Source: Lentilactobacillus diolivorans DSM 14421 (GTDB lineage Bacteria; Bacillota; Bacilli; Lactobacillales; Lactobacillaceae). Taken from it: DNA of 64,000 bases. The notes beneath the pieces are model-generated. The model was not told where the DNA came from. It worked only from the letters and a program-made list of their open reading frames with translations, and made no database searches. The stretch spans positions 1 to 64,000 of the forward strand of contig NZ_AZEY01000098.1 in the NCBI RefSeq assembly GCF_001434255.1, written 5' to 3'. The translations under genes and the position numbers were made by a program. Of this stretch, positions 8,520-17,220 are shown one piece after another (the stretch's first letter is position 1; each line of letters starts with the position of its first letter).

Positions 8520-9561
8520 CCTCCAGATAGTTATTATTTCGGTGTTTCCCTCAATAAGACGGATAAAATAAAATTGACTTTTAGTTAAGTCAACAAGTTG
8601 AAACATACTTTTGACTATCATCTTCTTTCCTATTTTTATTAATAGTTATCAAAAAAGCCAGGCCAAAGAAATTGATGACAAACCACCCTAAGTAGGGCAA
8701 GATGGATTTAGGAATGCAATTATCCATTGCTGAATTCATCTCTCAGCTTTAATGACTAATAGTTTGACAGGTAATTCATTCTCTTAAGAAGCGGACGATG
8801 CTTATCTAACAGCTTAATTTTCCGTTTAAGCAGACCAATTCCGTTAACGGTTTTGATTGATGTCTCACCGTCTCTCAAAACATAATCTGAATTGGTAAAG
8901 CTAACCTGTCTTTTTTATCATTTGAGTATCCTTAACGTATTGAGTTTAAATTATCAATAAAAGGAGTGAAAGACAATTTTTATTGATTAAAAAATAAATT
9001 TGGTTATCTATGATAATAGTCTGAGGCTTAAGCCGGATGTTGAGGGGAACCAAATCCCTCGTGTATGTTTCCAGAATTTTAGCATCAAGTGGTCTTTATG
9101 ATGCCACTTGTTTAAATACCAAGTACCATCGGGATTTTCACCGCTAATTTTTCAATCGTTTTCAGAATAGTGATACCTAACGATGAACAGTTTAGGTTGA
9201 TGACCGACTGCTAAAAAATTTTTCTCGAAACGCCTTGGTTAGCGGACTATTTGTGTCCATTTTGATAACCAGCAACGTCAACAGCGTCGATTTATGATTT
9301 GAAGCCATTGTGTGTTTTGCTTTTCATTTGGTGTTATTCAAATATCTTTTAATGGGACAGATGTTTTAGTTTCACGGTCACGCTTTTCCTGAATTTGGTC
9401 ATTGTTGATAATAGCTAAATCAATCCTGAGGGCAAAGCAGCGTATGGCTATTGATCGCATAACCTTTTTGAGGCGGATTCTTTTTCACAATATCCCACAA
9501 TTTTCGACAGGTAAACTAAAGGTCTTTGATACAGTTTCAATAGTATTACAAAAAGGAGTGA
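8520..9561. other. gene-poor decayed region upstream of cas9
   Basis: About 1 kb without an intact gene. On the minus strand 8756-8918 and about 9345-9540 read as protein-like stretches without usable starts. An inverted repeat ATCAATAAAA/TTTTATTGAT lies at 8953-8987, and three small hairpins follow at 9030-9110 (GGCTTAAGCC, GAGGG/CCCTC, CAAGTGG/CCACTTG). The sequence AAAAGGAGTGAA.GACAA occurs at about 8959 and again at the cas9 ribosome site (9551-9569). In type II-A loci the tracrRNA often lies here, but no anti-repeat can be assigned because no CRISPR repeat is available. Confidence 0.45.
8756..8918 (-). pseudogene. protein-like fragment without start
   Basis: A 53-codon minus-strand stretch between stop codons encodes a coherent, lysine/leucine-rich peptide containing NSDYVLRDGETSIKTVNGIG and ending LLKRMNYLSNY. 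There is no start or ribosome site in frame; an ATG in another frame just upstream followed by a run of A suggests a frameshift. No family recognised. Treated as a gene remnant with low certainty. Confidence 0.3.
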
Positions 9562-12500
9562 ATGACAACGAAAAATCGAGAAAAAAATAATAAATTTCAT
9601 AAAGCTTCGCCGTTATATACTCTTGGACTTGATATCGGCACTACTTCTGTTGGGTTCACTGCTATTGATGAAGCGCAGCGACCTATGCGTGCAAAAGGGA
9701 AGACAGTGATTGGTGTGCGGCTCTTTCAAGAAGGTCAGTCAGCCGTTGGTCGAAAGAATTTCCGAACGACCCGCCGGCGATTGAAACGACGCCGGCGACG
9801 TCTCAACTTACTTAAGCAGTTTTTTAGTGCACCTTTGAGAAAAATTGATCCTACTTTTTTTAAGCGTTTGAAAGCTTCAAGTTTATCGCCTGCAGATAAG
9901 CGGCGATATTTGGCACCGGGGTTGTTTCCAAATGGTGGCGACATCAAGTTTTATCAAAAATATCCGACAATTTATCACTTGAGACTGGCACTGATGACTG
10001 AAAAGCGGCCATTTGACCTTCGCGAAGTGTATTTAGCGATTCATCATATTGTCAAATATCGTGGAAACTTTTTAAATCCACTACCGGTTTCAGCTTTTAG
10101 AGGTCGAAACCAGCGTTTTGAAGATCAGTTTTCTGAATTAAATCAGCTATACAAATCGTTAGAGGGCGAGTCGCCATTTCAATTTGATGAAAAAATTTTT
10201 TCCGAGTTGGACAAGCAACTTTTAGTTAATGACGGTCGAAAAATCGATCGCCAAAAACAACTAGCAAAAAGGGTGTTCATAAAGACAAATGAAAAAAGGA
10301 TTGATTCCCATCATCAAAAAATTGCGTCAGCGTTTTCAAAGGCTGTTTTCGGCTATAAGTTTCGGCCGGATGTGCTCTTAAATAGTGATCCTAATGAATC
10401 AATTGACGAATTTATTAAATTTGGAGATGAAGATTTTGATGATAAACTGGTCATCTTACGCGAGTCACTTAATGCCACGCAAAAAGAAATTTTGGCTGTC
10501 ACCCAACGAATTTATTCGCAGATCATCCTTAATGAAATAGTCCCAAGTCGGGAAACTTTATCTGAAGCAATGGTTAGTCGTTATCAAAAACACCATTCTG
10601 ACTTGCAATTGCTGACTGAGGCCTGCAAAAAGATGACCAAAGCTAAGGCGGCGCGGATTCAAGCAGCCTATACCGACTACATTGGTAAAGGGGACGGACA
10701 TAAGCTAGTTCACGATCAGTTTGTTGCACTTATTAAAAAGAACTTGGACCCGTCGGAAGAAGGGCGGGATTTGGCAGAACGGTTGGCTCAGGATGACTTT
10801 ATGCCATTGCAACGAACGCCTTTAAATCGGGTTATTCCGCATCAGCTGCAACAGGAAGAATTGGACCGGATTATTGAAAATCAGGGCGAGTACTATCCTT
10901 TTCTAAAAACGTTAAATCCCAATCGTTCACGAGCTGGGGTTGCCAACTATCAGTTGGACGAGTTGGTGAGTTTTCGCATTCCGTATTATGTTGGTCCGTT
11001 GATCACGGCAACTGATCAGCTGCATACTTCCGGAGCCAAATTTGCGTGGATGACGCGTCGGGCTGCCGGAGAAATCACGCCGTGGAACTTTGATCAAAAA
11101 GTTGATCGGCTTGCTTCAGCAAATCAGTTTATTCGTCAAAATATGCCTAAGGATAATCATTTGCTTGAGGCTGACGTTTTACCGGCCAATAGTTTGACTT
11201 ATCAACGGTACCTGGTTTTGGATGAGTTGAATGCTGTTAAGGTAAACCATAAGTCATTGACGGTTTCACAAAAGCAGCGCATCTTTAATGACTTGTTTAA
11301 AAGGCAAAGAACAGTGACGGTTCTAAATCTTCAAAATTATTTAAAGTCGATTGAAAAGCTGCCGACACTTCCGGTAATTACCGGAGTCTCTGATAGTGAG
11401 CGTTTTAAAACAACCTTATCAACCTATCTTGATTTTAAAAACATTTTTGGTGGTAAAGTGGATGATTCCTCCCAGAAAGAGAAATTTGAAAAGATTATTT
11501 TATATGCGACTATTTTTGAAGATCATGCTGTTTATAAAGCCAAGTTGGATCAGATCGATTGGCTAGGGCAACAGCAAAAAACGGATCTTCTTTCTAAGAA
11601 TTATCAAGGGTGGGGACAACTTTCTGAAAAGCTCTTATTAGGATTAAAAAATCAAGCCGGTCAATCAATTCTGGATGAACTTTGGCAAACAAATAAACGG
11701 TTTCGGGAAATAATGAATGAAGCTCATTTTGCGAAACAAATCATGGCATCCAATGCGGCCCTATTGAGAAAAAAAGGGCTTGATGATGTTTTATCCACCG
11801 CGTTTCTATCACCCCAAAATAAGAAAGCAATTCGGCAGACGGTCGAAGTTGTTGACGACATTGTGAAGGCAATCGGGTGCCCACCTCAGAAAATATCGTT
11901 GCATTTTTCCAAAGCACCTGCCGATGCAATTCGACATGAGCGGGATAATGCCAATATCATTCTTCGAACATATCGAAATTTACCTGCCAAAATGGTGGAT
12001 GACCAATTAAAAGCTGAATTACAGGCAACGGCGGAAAAGCATCAGGTGTTGTCGGACAAGTTGTACCTGTACTTTACTCAGCTTGGCCGGGACTTATACA
12101 CTGGTGAAATGCTTAAAATGAGTGAGTTGGAAAATGATATGATTGATCATATTATGCCCCAAACGTTTGCTTACGATGATTCGGTTAATAACCGTGTGTT
12201 GGTGTCTCAAAACCATTCGTCACAATTGGGGAAGACGTCTGGCGAAAAATCTGATGCCAAGATGATTCGGTTTTGGCAAGTGCTGCGCGACAATAAATTG
12301 ATTAGCGAACAGAAGTATCAAAATCTAACTTTGGACTCTGATCATTTATCTAAGTCGACCCGTGAACAATTGTTGAATCGCTACCTGGTCGAAAAGAATC
12401 CGATTACGCAGTGGGTTGCCAGTGTCTTAACCGAAAAGTATGGTGATAATGGGACTCGGGTTTTAACAATTAATCCAAGAATGGTTTATCAAATGCGACG

Positions 12501-13692
12501 CCAATTTAATTTGGTTAATTTGCCTGAAGTTAATGATTATGATCACGGTCTTGATGCTTATTTGGCGGCGTTTATTGGAAACTATGTGGATCGCCGATAT
12601 CCGCGGTTGCGATCCTACTTTGTCTATGGTGATTTTAGTTCATCCAAAGAGATTGTTTTTAGACTCAATCGGTTCAACTTTTTGTTTGACTTAGGGCAGG
12701 CTGAACCGAATGAGTTGACGGATTGGGAAACCGGTGAAATGATTTGGGATAAGGCAGCGGCAAACAGTGTGTTGCGTGACGTATACCAATATAAATTCAT
12801 GTTGATCTCTCAGGCGGTATACTCTCGGCAGGGTGCGATGTTTAATCAAACAATTTATCCGGCAAGTCAAGCTGCTGGACGACAGTTGATTCCCGTTAAG
12901 AAAAATCGGGCAACCAAGCTTTATGGTGGCTACAGTGGTAATGTTGATGCATATCTGGCTATTGTGCGCTTGGGTGGTCCAAAATCCGATCAGTACAGAG
13001 TAGTTGGGATTCCAACGAGAATGGTGGGCCGCTTGCAAAGCGCGATGAAACAAGGGGCCGATACTTATGCCAATACGTTGCATAAAATCCTTCAGCCGCA
13101 GTTTACCAAGCGAAAGAAAAATCGTCAGACAGGTTATTATGAAGAAACAACTGAACCCTTTGCGGTTATTCTGGATAAAGTTTATTATCGGCAGTTGATT
13201 ATTGATGGTCAGCAGAAGTTCATGCTGGGAAGTTCCACCTATCAATTTAATGCCAAGCAACTGGTACTGTCTTCAAGGGCGCGACAAATATTGAGTGGTG
13301 AAGAACGGTTAACCGATGAAAATGGCAGTCAGGATTTGATTGATGTTTATGATGAAATTTTAACCAAAATCGATCGTTATTTTGAATTGTATGATCAACG
13401 ACACTTCAGGCAATCGCTGCATGACGGCAGGAAGCAATTCATTTCTTTGCCAATTCACAATGTTTATCGTGCCAACCGGCTGATTGAACACGGAAAGTAC
13501 GAAACATTATCTCAGATTTTGAATGGTCTCCATGCTAACACGATGATGACCAATTTACGTTATCTGGGGATTTCGTCTCCATTTGGTAAATTTCAGTCGC
13601 CCAATGGGATTAAACTATCCAAGGATGCGGTCTTGGTTTACCAATCACCAAGTGGCTTGTTTGAAAGAAGAGTTCGCTTGCGAGATCTTTAA
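9562..13692 (+). CDS. cas9: orphan type II-A Cas9 with substituted catalytic residues
   Basis: RNA-guided DNA endonuclease family protein, 1376 residues, normal II-A length with no internal stop. Seen in order: RuvC-I (LGLDIGTTSVG, Asp24), an arginine-rich bridge helix (about 68-88), a REC lobe with HHIVKYRGNFL, RuvC-II, HNH with DHIMPQ (His863), RuvC-III (YDHGLDAYL, His995/Asp998), a PAM-interacting region with KLYGGYS (about 1119) and the C-terminal SGLFERRVRL. Odd: RuvC-II reads KISLHFSKA, so the metal-binding Glu (SpCas9 E762) is His781; the alignment is fixed by QTVEVVDDIVKAIG just before. In HNH, 23 residues after His863, where SpCas9 N863 and SaCas9 N580 sit, there is Ser886. Both nuclease centres therefore look impaired. 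No cas1, cas2, csn2 or array nearby. The ATG is only 3 nt after GGAG. Identity certain; loss of cleavage is inference. Confidence 0.95.
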   Translation: MTTKNREKNNKFHKASPLYTLGLDIGTTSVGFTAIDEAQRPMRAKGKTVIGVRLFQEGQSAVGRKNFRTTRRRLKRRRRRLNLLKQFFSAPLRKIDPTFFKRLKASSLSPADKRRYLAPGLFPNGGDIKFYQKYPTIYHLRLALMTEKRPFDLREVYLAIHHIVKYRGNFLNPLPVSAFRGRNQRFEDQFSELNQLYKSLEGESPFQFDEKIFSELDKQLLVNDGRKIDRQKQLAKRVFIKTNEKRIDSHHQKIASAFSKAVFGYKFRPDVLLNSDPNESIDEFIKFGDEDFDDKLVILRESLNATQKEILAVTQRIYSQIILNEIVPSRETLSEAMVSRYQKHHSDLQLLTEACKKMTKAKAARIQAAYTDYIGKGDGHKLVHDQFVALIKKNLDPSEEGRDLAERLAQDDFMPLQRTPLNRVIPHQLQQEELDRIIENQGEYYPFLKTLNPNRSRAGVANYQLDELVSFRIPYYVGPLITATDQLHTSGAKFAWMTRRAAGEITPWNFDQKVDRLASANQFIRQNMPKDNHLLEADVLPANSLTYQRYLVLDELNAVKVNHKSLTVSQKQRIFNDLFKRQRTVTVLNLQNYLKSIEKLPTLPVITGVSDSERFKTTLSTYLDFKNIFGGKVDDSSQKEKFEKIILYATIFEDHAVYKAKLDQIDWLGQQQKTDLLSKNYQGWGQLSEKLLLGLKNQAGQSILDELWQTNKRFREIMNEAHFAKQIMASNAALLRKKGLDDVLSTAFLSPQNKKAIRQTVEVVDDIVKAIGCPPQKISLHFSKAPADAIRHERDNANIILRTYRNLPAKMVDDQLKAELQATAEKHQVLSDKLYLYFTQLGRDLYTGEMLKMSELENDMIDHIMPQTFAYDDSVNNRVLVSQNHSSQLGKTSGEKSDAKMIRFWQVLRDNKLISEQKYQNLTLDSDHLSKSTREQLLNRYLVEKNPITQWVASVLTEKYGDNGTRVLTINPRMVYQMRRQFNLVNLPEVNDYDHGLDAYLAAFIGNYVDRRYPRLRSYFVYGDFSSSKEIVFRLNRFNFLFDLGQAEPNELTDWETGEMIWDKAAANSVLRDVYQYKFMLISQAVYSRQGAMFNQTIYPASQAAGRQLIPVKKNRATKLYGGYSGNVDAYLAIVRLGGPKSDQYRVVGIPTRMVGRLQSAMKQGADTYANTLHKILQPQFTKRKKNRQTGYYEETTEPFAVILDKVYYRQLIIDGQQKFMLGSSTYQFNAKQLVLSSRARQILSGEERLTDENGSQDLIDVYDEILTKIDRYFELYDQRHFRQSLHDGRKQFISLPIHNVYRANRLIEHGKYETLSQILNGLHANTMMTNLRYLGISSPFGKFQSPNGIKLSKDAVLVYQSPSGLFERRVRLRDL

Positions 13693-13885
13693 TGGTGGTG
13701 CTATTGAAGCCTTTGATTGAACATGTAGGCATGATAAAATAAGAAGTAGACCTTTTCGACAGAGAAATGATTCAAAAGTTTTGCCCTGTCGAGGAGTGAG
13801 TTTTAGCGTTAAGTCAGATTAATGAGGATAAACTTACTTCAATAAACAGTGGTCCTTAGCGTCACGGTTTATTAAAGGTTAGAAT

Positions 13886-14064
13886 CAGAGGCTGGGACAA
13901 TGTCATTTGTTCCAGCCTCTATTCGTGTAAACACGATTGTTACCGAGCAAAAACGCGGGACAAAAGGCAACTTCCGGCCGTGTAACCGAATTATCCAAAT
14001 ATTCAAGTTCAGAATATTCGAATAATCCGGTTACACTCTGGAAGTTAAGCACCTTTTGTCCCGC
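13886..14064 (+). repeat. composite intergenic palindromic element downstream of cas9
   Basis: Small hairpin GAGGCTGG.ACAA/TTGT.CCAGCCTC (13888-13919), the motif CGTGTAAACACGATTGTTACCGAG, then the large palindrome 13955-14064: outer arms GCGGGACAAAAGG/CCTTTTGTCCCGC, conserved CTTCCGGCCGTGTAA and TTACACTCTGGAAG, and an ATATTC-loop-GAATAT apex. It directly follows cas9 and may terminate its transcript. A roughly 43-bp imperfect direct repeat (13803-13845 and 14124-14168) flanks it. Confidence 0.8.
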
Positions 14065-14264
14065 TCTGGTTCGTTATGTAGGCCCATATAATGGGTCAGA
14101 AAGTTAAACTCGATAAAACTATCTTGCTTGATTTTAAGTTGTTAAGTCAGATTAATAAGGACAAGCCTCAGCTAAATATTAAGCTAAAATGTTACGGAAT
14201 TCAAGCAAAGTTGGGCCGGCAATCAGGAACTTTCTGTTTAAGTCTGGGTCAAATTAGAGTGTAT

Positions 14265-14696
14265 TTATTTAAACGAGTGCCGGGTTTTATCAATTGTTAA
14301 TTGAATTAATAAGATGAGTGGCCCCAAAAGTGCCTTTAATAGGCTGGTTGCTAACGTGAGGACAATGCCCAATTGATCATCGCGGCGTTTAATATCTTCA
14401 AACATGAGTTCATTATGTATTTTTTCACGATTGGTTAAGTAATGGTGTTGATACTGACTTTGATGATTTTCTGCTTTTAGCTTTTTTAGTGAGGCTTGGC
14501 CGAGTGACACGTTTTTGACAAAGAAATGTTGAGATGTGACTAATTTTATTTGGGAAATGGCTGATAAGAGCAGCCAAATGTTAAACCAGTTTAAGGTTGG
14601 CCGAAATCGGTATCGACAATCCAGGCTAACAAAAATGAACAAAATCAAAATGATTCCTAATTGCCAAAATAAGTAAAGGTAGTTTTTGATTCTCAT
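14265..14696 (-). CDS. small membrane protein of unknown function
   Basis: 143-residue protein with two N-terminal hydrophobic helices (LFWQLGIILILFIFVSL and a second near 40-55), a hydrophilic, basic and charged middle (about 65-115), and a C-terminal hydrophobic segment (LLKALLGPLILLIQL). GGAGAA lies 9 nt before the ATG. No family recognised. It is convergent with cas9 across the palindromic element; nothing links it functionally to cas9. Confidence 0.65.
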   Translation of the reverse strand: MRIKNYLYLFWQLGIILILFIFVSLDCRYRFRPTLNWFNIWLLLSAISQIKLVTSQHFFVKNVSLGQASLKKLKAENHQSQYQHHYLTNREKIHNELMFEDIKRRDDQLGIVLTLATSLLKALLGPLILLIQLTIDKTRHSFK

Positions 14697-15188
14697 TTAA
14701 ATTTGTTCTCCTTCCTTTATTCAATGAGGAACTAATAGTGAAGTTTTCTGTAGCTGATCGAAAGTAGTGACTTAAATAACATGGGTCATCAACTTTGGTA
14801 AAATATTTTTGCTTTCATTATAAAAGATATTTTTCAGAAATAAATAGTAATCGGTAAAATAACGATCCACTTAGTAGCAGCGATTATCCCCAGTTAAAAC
14901 GAGAAATGAAAGCTAGTTTTCGAGCTGTGTAAGCGTGTCGATGGCGGATAGTGGAATGGCGCGATATTCCTCAGCCAAAACGTGCAAAGTAACCGCAGCT
15001 TCCGGCCATATAAGCCCCACAAACAATATTCCCAAACCAGGAATATTGTTTGTGGGGCTTATATTCTGGAAGCTAACCGCGGTTCTTTGCACTCTTTTTA
15101 CATTAGTTTTACATTCCTTCAACCAACAATTTACATTCACCTGCAACAATGAAAATGTACTTAAATAAAACAAGTTGAGGTGAGATAT
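14697..15188. other. intergenic region before ugp operon
   Basis: About 490 bp with no gene. The first half is AT-rich with no recognised signal; the second half is occupied by the palindromic element at 14982-15092. The short plus- and minus-strand frames across that element are mirror images caused by the palindrome and are not genes. Confidence 0.6.
14982..15092 (+). repeat. intergenic palindromic element
   Basis: Inner stem of 25 perfect base pairs (15008-15032 with 15040-15064, starting ATATAAGCCCC) around a 7-nt loop, and outer arms GTGCAAAG...ACCGC / GCGGTTCTTTGCAC. Between the stems the asymmetric conserved blocks CTTCCGGCC and TCTGGAAG identify the family and its orientation. The arm sequences differ from the other copies in this window but remain complementary. 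Confidence 0.85.
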
Positions 15189-16277
15189 TTGTCAATTACA
15201 TTAAGAAATATCCGTAAAGATTACGACCAAAACACCGAAGTTCTCAAAGATGTCTCGGTTAAAGTTGAAACGGGAGAGTTCTTCGTTATTGTTGGCCCTT
15301 CTGGTTGTGGTAAGAGTACGTTACTTCGAATGATTGCAGGTTTAACACCGATTACTGGTGGTGAAGTTCAAATTGACGATCAAGTTGTTAATGAGTTGCC
15401 TCCAAAAGCACGAAAGTTAACAATGGTTTTTCAAAATTATGCTTTGTACCCATTTCTAAGTGTTTGGGATAACGTTGCGTTTGGTTTAAAAGCACGAAAG
15501 CTCGACAGTGCTGATATTAAGCAACGGGTTGATAATGCACTGAAGATGGTTAGTTTAACAAAGTTGCGAAAACGAAAGCCTCGTGAATTATCCGGTGGGC
15601 AGCGTCAACGAGTGGCATTGGCTCGGGCAGTTGCCAGTGATGCCAAGATTTGCCTGATGGATGAACCATTATCTAACTTGGATGCCCAGCTGCGAATTAA
15701 AATGCGTCAGGAAATTTATGCTTTGCAACGGAAACTGGGTTTAACTTTGATTTATGTCACCCATGACCAGGTTGAGGCAATGACGATGGCCGACCACATT
15801 ATGGTGTTGCATGACAAACATGTTCAACAGATTGGTACGCCATCAGAAATTTATCAGACACCGGCAAATGACTTTGTTGCCAAATTCTTCGGGACACCAC
15901 AAATTAATATTTTGCCGGCTAAACGATCTGCCGATAATGATCATATCTTAAATGTTTCCTCTGATTTGGAAATTGCCCTTAATCAACCAGTGCCTGCTGA
16001 GAACCTTAAAATTGGTGTTCGTCCCGACGACTTTAAAATTGAACGGGCTGATGGTGTCAGTTCAAATGCGGTTGTGAAAAATACTGAGTTCTTGGGGAAT
16101 GAAACGATTGTTTATGCCACGATGAATAGCGGGAGCGACATTCACGTTGTCGTTGACGGTCAGGTTGCCTTTAGAAGCTACGAACCGGTGAAAGTAACGG
16201 CTAGTTCAAAATTGCTGTTCTTTGATCAAAATGGTAACCGGATTAACTTAGCAAAGGAGGCCTTGGTACATGCTTAA
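15189..16277 (+). CDS. ugpC: glycerol-3-phosphate ABC transporter ATP-binding protein
   Basis: ATPase of a carbohydrate-type (CUT1) importer. With the TTG start at 15189: Walker A GPSGCGKS at 36-43, Q-loop Gln82, LSGGQ at 134-138, Walker B LMDEP at 156-160, switch His in VTHDQ, then the C-terminal OB-type regulatory domain (HVQQIGTPSEIY onward, IGVRPDD) seen in UgpC/MsmK/MalK. AGGTGAG lies 4 nt before the TTG; a GTG at 15180 is an alternative start. The gene overlaps the permease that follows by 8 nt. The substrate is inferred from the UgpB-like binding protein and the linked glycerophosphodiesterase. Confidence 0.9.
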   Translation: MSITLRNIRKDYDQNTEVLKDVSVKVETGEFFVIVGPSGCGKSTLLRMIAGLTPITGGEVQIDDQVVNELPPKARKLTMVFQNYALYPFLSVWDNVAFGLKARKLDSADIKQRVDNALKMVSLTKLRKRKPRELSGGQRQRVALARAVASDAKICLMDEPLSNLDAQLRIKMRQEIYALQRKLGLTLIYVTHDQVEAMTMADHIMVLHDKHVQQIGTPSEIYQTPANDFVAKFFGTPQINILPAKRSADNDHILNVSSDLEIALNQPVPAENLKIGVRPDDFKIERADGVSSNAVVKNTEFLGNETIVYATMNSGSDIHVVVDGQVAFRSYEPVKVTASSKLLFFDQNGNRINLAKEALVHA

Positions 16278-17220
16278 ATCACCAGCATCCAGTCAAACAA
16301 AACCACTGGCAGTTAACCAAACAAAGCAGAGAACAAAAACGACCTTTGCTTTAAACGCGAAGGATAAGTATTACGCTTGGATATTTTTGGGTCCATCATT
16401 ATTAATTTTAAGCGTCTTTATTTTCTATCCAATGATCAAGACGTTGTATCTGAGCTTATTCTTAACCAATACGGTTGGCAAACCAACTGTTTTTGTTGGC
16501 TTGTCAAATTACATTAGTTTGCTGACATCAGCTGATTATTTATCAAGTTTAGGGGTCACAATGGTTTACGTTTTCGCGGTTACAATTTTAACCATTGCGA
16601 TCGGATTAGTTTTGGCTAATTACGCTAGTAAAGAGTTAGCTGGAATTGGGATTTTTAGAACATTATTCTCGGCAACCATGGGTGTTTCAGTATCTGTTGC
16701 CGCCATCTTCTGGCTATTTATTTTCAATCCGTCGACTGGTTTCCTATCACTAATCAGTACGTGGCTGCATTTACCACAAATCGGTTGGTTGACTGATCCG
16801 ACGGCTGCAATGATTGCCGTTACGATTACAACTGTTTGGATGAATTTAGGATTTACTTTTTTGATTTTACTTGGTGCGATTCAATCCGTCCCAACCACTT
16901 TGTATGAAGCCGCCAACGTTGAGGGTGCTTCCCCGCGGTATCAATTTTTACATATCACGATTCCAATGATTTCCCCAACGCTGTTTTTCGTGTCAATCAT
17001 CACTTTAATTGAAGCCTTTAAGAGCTTTGGCCTGATTGATTTGATGACGAAAGGCGGTCCAACCAATGCAACAAATATGTTGGTTTACCGAATTTACAAA
17101 GATGCCTTTTACAGTGGGAACTTTGCCCAGGCCAGTGCCGAATCAATTATCCTGACAGCGATTATTGCATTGTTTACGTGGTTGCAATTTAAAATCTTGG
17201 AAAAGCGGGTGAACTACTAA
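16270..17220 (+). CDS. ugpA: glycerol-3-phosphate ABC transporter permease UgpA-like
   Basis: 316-residue inner permease with six predicted helices after a cytoplasmic N-terminus of about 30 residues. The binding-protein-dependent transport signature (EAA loop) is at EAANVEGASPRYQFLHITIP, where it docks onto the ATPase. The start overlaps the end of ugpC by 8 nt and the stop overlaps the ugpE start by 1 nt, so translation is probably coupled. Assigned as UgpA from gene order and family resemblance. Confidence 0.88.
   Translation: MLKSPASSQTKPLAVNQTKQRTKTTFALNAKDKYYAWIFLGPSLLILSVFIFYPMIKTLYLSLFLTNTVGKPTVFVGLSNYISLLTSADYLSSLGVTMVYVFAVTILTIAIGLVLANYASKELAGIGIFRTLFSATMGVSVSVAAIFWLFIFNPSTGFLSLISTWLHLPQIGWLTDPTAAMIAVTITTVWMNLGFTFLILLGAIQSVPTTLYEAANVEGASPRYQFLHITIPMISPTLFFVSIITLIEAFKSFGLIDLMTKGGPTNATNMLVYRIYKDAFYSGNFAQASAESIILTAIIALFTWLQFKILEKRVNY

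Noticed and set aside
8520-9561. CRISPR array or cas1/cas2 relics upstream of cas9
   Set aside because: No regularly spaced 36-bp repeats and no Cas1- or Cas2-like motif could be found in any frame.
9402-9590. 62-codon plus-strand frame leading into cas9
   Set aside because: It overlaps the cas9 start in another frame, has no ribosome site, and the protein-like reading here is on the other strand.
13693-14264. csn2 relic downstream of cas9
   Set aside because: The short LSQIN.DK reading at the two direct repeats was considered but does not match Csn2 convincingly.
14091-14300. 69-codon plus-strand frame behind the palindromic element
   Set aside because: It overlaps the end of the 14265 membrane-protein gene, has no ribosome site, and its start lies in repeat-derived sequence.
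14913-15173. Mirror-image short frames on both strands
   Set aside because: Both contain the same peptide because they read through the palindrome at 14982-15092; not genes.
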